From Pseudomonadota bacterium (GTDB lineage Bacteria > Pseudomonadota > Alphaproteobacteria > Reyranellales > Reyranellaceae), in the NCBI GenBank assembly GCA_020160955.1, contig JAIUOX010000011.1, positions 1 to 60,639 on the forward strand: a DNA stretch of 60,639 nucleotides, written 5' to 3'. Below the pieces are notes generated by a model. It was not told where the DNA came from. It saw only the letters and a list, made by a program, of their open reading frames with translations, and ran no database searches. The position numbers and the translations under genes are program-made. How positions within the stretch are numbered: position 1 is the stretch's first letter; each line of letters begins with the position of its first letter. Positions 55,604 through 60,639 of this stretch are shown in pieces.

Positions 55604-56743
55604 ATGGACTTCACCCTCACCGAGGACCAGCAGGCGTTTCGCGACACGGCTCGCCAGTTCGCCGCCGAGCGGATGCTGCCGCAGGCCGCCCGCTGGGACG
55701 CCGAGAAGATCTTCCCGGAGGACGTGCTGCGCGAGGCCGCGGCGCTGGGCTTCGGCGGCATCTACGTCCGTGACGACGTCGGCGGCAGCGGCCTCTCGCG
55801 CTTCGACGCCGCGCTGATCATGGAAGAGCTGTCGGCGGCCTGCCCGAGCACGGCGGCCTACATCTCGATCCACAACATGGCCGCCTGGATGATCGACGCC
55901 TTCGGCGACGACGACCAGCGCCGGCATTTCCTGCCGAAGCTCTGCAGCATGGAGCACTTCGCCAGCTACTGCCTGACCGAGCCGGGCGCCGGATCGGACG
56001 CGGCGGGACTGGCGACGCGGGCCGAGCTGGTCGGCGACCACTACGTCGTGAACGGCACCAAGGCCTTCATCTCGGGCGGCGGGCGCAGCGATCTCTACGT
56101 CGTCATGCTGCGCACCGGCGGCAAGGGCGCCGGCGGCGTCTCGACCCTGGTGGTCGAGAAGGGCACGCCCGGCCTGTCGTTCGGCAAGCAGGAGAACAAG
56201 CTCGGCTGGAACAGCCAGCCGACCTCGGCGGTGATCTTCGAGAACTGCAAGGTGCCGGTGGCCAACCGGCTCGGCCCGGAGGGCCACGGCTTCAAGATCG
56301 CGATGGCCGGGCTCGATGGCGGCCGCATCAACATCGGCGCCTGCTCGCTGGGCGGCGCGCGGGCCTGCCTCGAGACGGCGTCGCGCTACGTGATCGAGCG
56401 CAAGCAGTTCGGTAAGCCGATCGCCGACTTCCAGGCGACCCAGTTCAAGCTGGCCGACATGGCGACCGAGCTGGACGCGGCGCGCCTGATGATCTGGCGG
56501 GCCGCCAGCCTGCTCGACGCCAAGTCGCCGGAGGCGACGCAGGCCGCCGCCATGGGCAAGCGCTTCGCGACCGACGTCGGCTTCCGCGTCGTCAACGAGG
56601 CGCTGCAATTGCATGGCGGCTACGGCTACTTGAAGGATTTCCCCATCGAGCGCTATCTGCGCGACCTTCGCGTGCACCAGATCCTCGAGGGAACCAACGA
56701 GATCATGCGCGTGATCATTTCGCGCCGTTTGCTGATGGGATGA
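55604..56743 (+). CDS. Acyl-CoA dehydrogenase (isobutyryl-CoA dehydrogenase-like)
   Basis: FAD enzyme that oxidises acyl-CoA to 2-enoyl-CoA and passes electrons to ETF. The 379-residue product shows [77 protein letters not shown] and the catalytic Glu362 in [11 protein letters not shown]. With the next two genes it fits valine breakdown, so isobutyryl-CoA is the likely substrate. No ribosome site precedes the ATG; a strong promoter lies directly upstream. First of three linked genes. Confidence 0.93.
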   Translation: MDFTLTEDQQAFRDTARQFAAERMLPQAARWDAEKIFPEDVLREAAALGFGGIYVRDDVGGSGLSRFDAALIMEELSAACPSTAAYISIHNMAAWMIDAFGDDDQRRHFLPKLCSMEHFASYCLTEPGAGSDAAGLATRAELVGDHYVVNGTKAFISGGGRSDLYVVMLRTGGKGAGGVSTLVVEKGTPGLSFGKQENKLGWNSQPTSAVIFENCKVPVANRLGPEGHGFKIAMAGLDGGRINIGACSLGGARACLETASRYVIERKQFGKPIADFQATQFKLADMATELDAARLMIWRAASLLDAKSPEATQAAAMGKRFATDVGFRVVNEALQLHGGYGYLKDFPIERYLRDLRVHQILEGTNEIMRVIISRRLLMG

Positions 56744-56750
56744 ACGAGTG

Positions 56751-57818
56751 ATGTCCGAGCCTGAAATTCTGTTCGAGATCAAGGATGGGCTGGGCGTGAT
56801 CACGCTCAACCGGCCCAAGGTCATGAACTCGATCTCCCACGGCATGATCCTCGAGATGGAGAAGGTCCTGCCGGGCTGGGAGAAGGACCCCAAGGTCAAG
56901 GCGGTGGTGCTGCGCGGCGCCGGCGACCGCGCCTTCTGCGCCGGCGGCGACGTGGTCGGCCTGTACCGCGAAATGAAGGACAAGACCGGCGGCACGGTGC
57001 GCCGCGACTTCTTCCGCGACGAGTACATCGTCAACCGCCGCATCTACCGCTTCGCCAAGCCGTGGATCTCGCTGATCGACGGCATCGACATGGGCGGCGG
57101 CGTCGGCCTGTCGGCGCACGGCTCGCACTCGGTGGCGAGCGAGAAGTTCCTGTTCGCCATGCCCGAGACGACGATCGGCCTGTTCCCCGACGTCGGCGGC
57201 GGCTACTTCCTGACCCGCCTGCAGGGCGCGCTCGGCACCTTCCTGGCGCTGACCAGCCACCGGCTGAAGGCCGCGGACGCGGTGTGGGCGGGCATCGTCG
57301 ATGCCTTCGTGCCCAGCGCGAAGATGAACGACCTGCAGGCCGCGCTCGGCGCCGCCGACCTAGACGGCCCCGACGCCGACCGCAAGGTCGACGCGGTGAT
57401 CGCCCGGTTCGCGGGCGATGCCGGCATGCCGACGCTGCCCGGCCTGATGGCCGACATCGACAAATGCTTCTCGGCCGACTCGGTGGCCGACATCGTGGCG
57501 CGGCTCAAGGCGCAGCCGGGCGAGTGGGCGGCCAAGCAGCTGGCGGCGCTGCTGAAGCTGTCGCCGCTGTCCATGGCGATCACGCTGGAGCAACTGCGGC
57601 GCTGCGCCAACCGGTCGTTCGAGGACGTCATGACGATCGAGTACCGCATGTCGCAGGCCTGCATGCGCGAGGGCCACGACTTCTTCGAGGGCGTGCGGGC
57701 GCTGCTGGTCGACAAGGACCAGAAGCCCAAGTGGAACCCGGCCACCGTCGAGGGCGTGACCCGCGACATGGTCGAGGCGCATTTCAAGCCGGTCGCGAAC
57801 GACCTGTTCTTCGACTGA
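56751..57818 (+). CDS. 3-hydroxyisobutyryl-CoA hydrolase
   Basis: Crotonase-fold thioesterase of valine degradation that frees 3-hydroxyisobutyrate. The 355-residue length and the internal segments distinguish it from enoyl-CoA hydratases: GVITLNRPKVMNSISHGMI, RGAGDRAFCAGGDVVGLYRE, DGIDMGGGVGLSAHGSHSVA, FAMPETTIGLFPDVGGGYFL with the catalytic Glu/Asp, and SPLSMAITLEQLRRCANRSF with EYRMSQACMREGHDFFEGVRAL. The ATG at 56751 is preceded by an in-frame GTG; either may be used. It starts 7 bases after the dehydrogenase. Confidence 0.93.
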   Translation: MSEPEILFEIKDGLGVITLNRPKVMNSISHGMILEMEKVLPGWEKDPKVKAVVLRGAGDRAFCAGGDVVGLYREMKDKTGGTVRRDFFRDEYIVNRRIYRFAKPWISLIDGIDMGGGVGLSAHGSHSVASEKFLFAMPETTIGLFPDVGGGYFLTRLQGALGTFLALTSHRLKAADAVWAGIVDAFVPSAKMNDLQAALGAADLDGPDADRKVDAVIARFAGDAGMPTLPGLMADIDKCFSADSVADIVARLKAQPGEWAAKQLAALLKLSPLSMAITLEQLRRCANRSFEDVMTIEYRMSQACMREGHDFFEGVRALLVDKDQKPKWNPATVEGVTRDMVEAHFKPVANDLFFD

Positions 57819-57839
57819 GCATCGGCAAGGGAGGAAATC

Positions 57840-58721
57840 ATGGCGAAGATCGCCTTCATCGGCCTCGGCAACATGGGCGGCCCGATGGCCGCCAACCTCG
57901 TGAAGGGCCAGCACCAGGTCACGGCCTTCGACCTGACGGCGGCGGCGCTCGACGCCGCGGCGGCCAACGGCGCGCGCAAGGCGGCGTCGGCGGCGGAAGC
58001 GGTGAAGGATGCCGAGGTCGTCGTCACCATGCTGCCGCAGGGCAAGCACGTCCGCGCGGTCTACGAGAACGACGTGCTGCCGCACGTCGCCAAGGGCGCC
58101 TTCCTGATCGACTGCTCGACCATCGACGTCGATACCGCGCGCCACGTCGCGGCGCTGGCCGAGAAGGCCGGCCTCGCCATGGTCGACGCGCCGGTGTCGG
58201 GCGGCGTCGGCGGCGCCACCGCCGGCACGCTCACCTTCATGGTGGGCGGCAGCGACGCGGCCTTCGCCAAGGCCCGCCCGATCCTCGAGAAGATGGGCAA
58301 GAACATCGTCCATACCGGCGCGCCGGGCTCGGGGCAGGCGGCCAAGATCGTCAACAACATGATCCTCGGCATCACCATGATCGGCGTCGCCGAGGGCTTC
58401 CTGATGGGCAAGCGGCTCGGCCTCGACATGAAGACGCTGTTCGACATCGTGTCGACCTCGTCGGGCTCGTGCTGGGCGGTCAACAACTACCTGCCGGTCG
58501 CCGGCCCGGTGCCGGGCTCGCCGGCCAACCGCGACTTCGCGCCGGGCTTCACCGCCGAGAACATGCTGAAGGACCTCAAGCTCGCCCAGCAGGCGGCGCT
58601 GTCGAGCGGCGCCAGCACGCCGATGGGCGCCGAGGCGGCGCACCTGTTCAACCTGTTCGTCAACGCCGGCAACGGCGGCAAGGACTTCTCGGGCATCATC
58701 CGCATGCTCGACGGCAAGTGA
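57840..58721 (+). CDS. mmsB: 3-hydroxyisobutyrate dehydrogenase
   Basis: NAD-dependent beta-hydroxyacid dehydrogenase, 293 residues, oxidising 3-hydroxyisobutyrate to methylmalonate semialdehyde. FIGLGNMGGPMAANLVKGQH is the nucleotide fold, then VTMLPQGKHVRAVY, the substrate motif DAPVSGGVGGATAGTLTFMV, and catalytic Lys169 in GSGQAAKIVNNM; KDLKLAQQAALSSG is the C-terminal signature. A GGGAGG ribosome site lies before the ATG. With the two preceding genes it makes three consecutive steps of valine catabolism; mmsA is not in the window. Confidence 0.93.
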   Translation: MAKIAFIGLGNMGGPMAANLVKGQHQVTAFDLTAAALDAAAANGARKAASAAEAVKDAEVVVTMLPQGKHVRAVYENDVLPHVAKGAFLIDCSTIDVDTARHVAALAEKAGLAMVDAPVSGGVGGATAGTLTFMVGGSDAAFAKARPILEKMGKNIVHTGAPGSGQAAKIVNNMILGITMIGVAEGFLMGKRLGLDMKTLFDIVSTSSGSCWAVNNYLPVAGPVPGSPANRDFAPGFTAENMLKDLKLAQQAALSSGASTPMGAEAAHLFNLFVNAGNGGKDFSGIIRMLDGK

Positions 58722-58725
58722 CGCC

Positions 58726-59415
58726 GTGATCGTCCTCTACGACCTGGTCTTCCAGGACGATCGCCGGCCGAGCCCGTTCTGCTGGCGCGCCAAGTACGCG
58801 CTGGCGCACAAGGGCCTGTCGTGGCGCGAGGAGCCGGTCGGCTTCACCGACAAGGACAGGATCGCCTTCGCCGGCTCGCAGACCGTGCCGGTGATCCAGG
58901 ACGGCGCGGCCGCGGTGAAGGACAGCTGGGCGATCGCCCGGCATCTCGACGAGGCCTACCCGGACAAGCCGCTGTTTGCCGGCGAGGCCGGCCTGGCCTT
59001 CGGGCGCTTCGTGTCGAACTGGGTCGATACGTCGGTCCACGCGGCGCTGTTCCCGACGATCATCGGCGACCTCTACGACCGGGTGCGCCCGGTCGACCAG
59101 CCGTACTTCCGGGAGTCGCGGGGCAAGCGGCTGGGCACCACCGACGTCACCGCGTTCCAGGCCAAGGCCCGGGACGGCGGCGCGGTCGCGACCTTCCGCG
59201 GCGTGCTGGAGCCGGCGCGCCGGCTGCTGCGCGAGCAGCCGTTCCTGGCCGGCCAGGCGCCGGCCTATGCCGACTACGCGCTGATCGGCGCCTTCCTGTG
59301 GGCGCGCATCGCCAGCCCGCTCGACCTGCTGGCCGCCGACGACCCGGTGGCGGCATGGCGCGAGCGCATGCTCGACCTGCATGGCGGCCTCGGCCGCAAC
59401 GCCCGGGCGGCCTGA
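58726..59415 (+). CDS. Glutathione S-transferase family protein
   Basis: A 229-residue GST-fold protein. The thioredoxin-like N-terminal domain has LVFQDDRRPSPFCWRAKYAL with a Ser/Cys at the active-site position, then GSQTVPVIQDGAAAVKDSWA, which holds the cis-Pro and the glutathione-binding DSW. The helical C-terminal domain contains EQPFLAGQAPAYADYALIGA. Closest in feel to plant-type or beta-etherase-like GSTs; substrate unknown. The start is a GTG 4 bases after mmsB, so it belongs to the same operon. Confidence 0.87.
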   Translation: MIVLYDLVFQDDRRPSPFCWRAKYALAHKGLSWREEPVGFTDKDRIAFAGSQTVPVIQDGAAAVKDSWAIARHLDEAYPDKPLFAGEAGLAFGRFVSNWVDTSVHAALFPTIIGDLYDRVRPVDQPYFRESRGKRLGTTDVTAFQAKARDGGAVATFRGVLEPARRLLREQPFLAGQAPAYADYALIGAFLWARIASPLDLLAADDPVAAWRERMLDLHGGLGRNARAA

Positions 59416-59440
59416 CGCCGCGAGACAAGGGGAGGGACCG

Positions 59441-59926
59441 GTGTCCGAGCAAACGACGTTCCGGCCCGAGGACCATCGCTTCGGACCGACCCATTGGTTC
59501 GAGGACCTGGCCGTCGGGCAGAAGTTCTACATCAACTCGCGGACCCAGACGGAGGCGATGTTCGCCGCCTTCCAGCTGGCCAGCGGCGACAACCACCCGA
59601 TCCACTACGACCGCGAGTACTGCAAGGCGCGCGGCCATCGCGACCTGCTGGCACACGGACTGCAAGTCGCCATCCAGGGCGCCGCCGGCGCCGGCATCTT
59701 CCCGCACTTCATCGGCGATTCGCTGGTCGGCTTCCTCGAGCAGTCGTCGCGCTTCCTGAAGCCGGTCTACTGTGGCGACACGCTGTACCCGATGCTCGAG
59801 GTCAGCGCCCTCAAGGAGGGCCGGACCACCGGCGTGGTGACCATGACACTCACGATTCACAATCAGTCGGGTACACTGGTGTGCGACGGGGAACACAAGT
59901 ACCTTGTGAAGAGACGGCCCCGCTAG
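59441..59926 (+). CDS. MaoC-like hot-dog dehydratase
   Basis: A 161-residue single hot-dog domain of the MaoC/(R)-hydratase type. The hydratase motif is ASGDNHPIHYDREYCKARG with the Asp/His pair, followed by LLAHGLQVAIQGAAGAGIFP and RFLKPVYCGDTLYPMLEV. Members hydrate enoyl-CoA or related thioesters. The start is a GTG at 59441 with a strong GGGGAGGG ribosome site; upstream in-frame codons overlap the GST gene. Confidence 0.88.
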   Translation: MSEQTTFRPEDHRFGPTHWFEDLAVGQKFYINSRTQTEAMFAAFQLASGDNHPIHYDREYCKARGHRDLLAHGLQVAIQGAAGAGIFPHFIGDSLVGFLEQSSRFLKPVYCGDTLYPMLEVSALKEGRTTGVVTMTLTIHNQSGTLVCDGEHKYLVKRRPR

Positions 59927-59943
59927 AAGGACAGGAAACGGAC

Positions 59944-60228
59944 ATGATCGGCATCATCGCGAAGCTCACCATCAAGCCGGGCACCAACGCCGACTTCGAG
60001 GCGACGATGAAGGCGCTGCAGGCCAAGGTTCATGCCGACGAGCCGGGCAACAAGCTCTATGCGCTGCACAAGACCGACGACGCCAACGTCTACGTGATGC
60101 TCGAGCGCTACGCCGACCAGGCGGCGCTGGAAGCGCACCGCGCCGCGCCGCACTTCAAGGAACTCGGCCGCAAGCTCGGCGACTACCTCGCCGGCCGCCC
60201 CGACGTCCAGGTCATGCAGGAGATCTGA
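59944..60228 (+). CDS. Antibiotic biosynthesis monooxygenase (ABM)-domain protein
   Basis: A 94-residue ferredoxin-like-fold protein with one ABM domain: MIGIIAKLTIKPGTNADFEA, ADEPGNKLYALHKTDD, VYVMLERYADQAALEAHRAA and PHFKELGRKLGDYLA. Such dimers act on quinones or as haem- or cofactor-free oxygenases, and many are uncharacterised. It starts 17 bases after the MaoC-like gene. Function here is open. Confidence 0.87.
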   Translation: MIGIIAKLTIKPGTNADFEATMKALQAKVHADEPGNKLYALHKTDDANVYVMLERYADQAALEAHRAAPHFKELGRKLGDYLAGRPDVQVMQEI

Positions 60229-60254
60229 CGCCGGCGACGGCGTCGACGCGGACC

Positions 60255-60639
60255 ATGGACGGCGTCGTCCACCGCCACACCAAGCCGGGCACCTCGCCGG
60301 GCACGCTGGCCGGGCGCGCGCCGGTGCCCGACGAGGCGCTGGACTTCACGCTGGTCGAGTACTCGCGCGACGAGGTGCAGGTCGTGCAGGGGGTGGAGGT
60401 CGACGAGTGCCGCTTCCACCTCGGCACGCCCGGCCACACCTGGATCGACGTCGCCGGCCGCCCGAGCTCCGACATGCTGCGCGACCTCGGGATGGCCTTC
60501 AACCTGCACCCGCTGGCGCTCGAGGACGTGTTCCACGCCAACCAGCGCAGCAAGCTCGATCTCTACGAGGGCCAGGGCTTCATCGTGCTGAACGACCCGG
60601 TCTACGAGGGAGGCGTGCTGACGCCGCGACAGGTCAGCA
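60255..60639 (+). CDS. CorA-family magnesium transporter, N-terminal part (partial)
   Basis: The gene runs off the right edge; about 128 residues are present. The translation contains WIDVAGRPSSDMLRDLG, FNLHPLALEDVFHANQRSKL and GQGFIVLNDPVYE, which are CorA cytosolic-domain features; the membrane GMN motif would lie outside the window. The first 30 residues are a Gly/Pro-rich lead-in. The ATG at 60255 has no strong ribosome site and other starts are possible. It follows the ABM gene by 26 bases. Confidence 0.8.
   Translation, partial: MDGVVHRHTKPGTSPGTLAGRAPVPDEALDFTLVEYSRDEVQVVQGVEVDECRFHLGTPGHTWIDVAGRPSSDMLRDLGMAFNLHPLALEDVFHANQRSKLDLYEGQGFIVLNDPVYEGGVLTPRQVS

Overview
The window looks like chromosome from a high-GC alphaproteobacterium. 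Gene content suggests a Rhodospirillales- or Reyranella-type lineage, but that is inference: no rRNA or other marker is present to place it. Support comes from the complete ISC iron-sulfur operon with two cysteine desulfurases, an elongator tRNA-Met of alphaproteobacterial type, a delta-aminolevulinate dehydratase lacking the zinc cysteines, many TctC-type and ABC solute-binding proteins, and dense coding with many ATGA/GTGA overlaps. No stretch longer than 300 bases lacks a gene. There is no rRNA, CRISPR array, intact insertion sequence or recognisable prophage.

Layout. 1-4301: the 3' end of an AsmA/DUF3971-like gene, a small membrane protein, tyrS, anmK and an alpha/beta hydrolase. 4373-11291: the iron-sulfur operon iscR, a NifS-like desulfurase, iscS, iscU, iscA, hscB, hscA, fdx, iscX, with an IscR-like operator in front. 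11366-13670: two tandem glycine-zipper lipoproteins and mnmA, whose product needs IscS sulfur. 13704-15958: a TctC-type binding protein, tRNA-Met with its own promoter and terminator, and a ferredoxin-NADP reductase. 15955-31678: a transport and catabolism block. It holds a Dpp-like peptide ABC operon with a nested amidohydrolase (minus strand). Diverging from it is a plus-strand operon with a DHDPS-like aldolase, a hydantoinase/dihydropyrimidinase, an N-carbamoyl-D-amino-acid hydrolase and a flavin reductase. A hydantoin racemase and a polar amino-acid ABC transporter follow.

31679-32755 is a lower-GC insertion with a single CoiA-like nuclease gene. 32756-39177: a TctC binding protein whose ribosome site sits in a hairpin, an SCP2/alpha-beta-hydrolase fusion, an APC permease, small secreted proteins (three PepSY-like paralogues and one MliC-like lysozyme inhibitor), a YbaK deacylase and a cysteine hydrolase. 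39252-42261: a large palindrome, then a coupled minus-strand operon of a CYTH-like protein, split ChrA and NnrU. 42385-48124: an aminotransferase, an ABC-2 exporter, a lipoprotein, mepA, an enoyl-CoA hydratase and a TauD dioxygenase. 48139-54023 is bracketed by two identical 30-bp-arm palindromic repeats and holds a penicillin acylase, a CaiB transferase, an EamA exporter and a YheT-like hydrolase. 54025-60639: hemB with a coupled Nudix gene, then a valine-degradation set (acyl-CoA dehydrogenase, 3-hydroxyisobutyryl-CoA hydrolase, mmsB), GST, MaoC, an ABM monooxygenase and a truncated CorA.

Most genes are ordinary chromosomal metabolism. The points most worth a second look are the hydantoin cluster with its ABC transporters, the ribosome-site hairpin at 32731, the perfect palindromes at 6091 and 39252, the dispersed 30-bp repeat, the CoiA-like insertion, the secreted PepSY-like family, and several promoters placed so that the transcript would start at the start codon.
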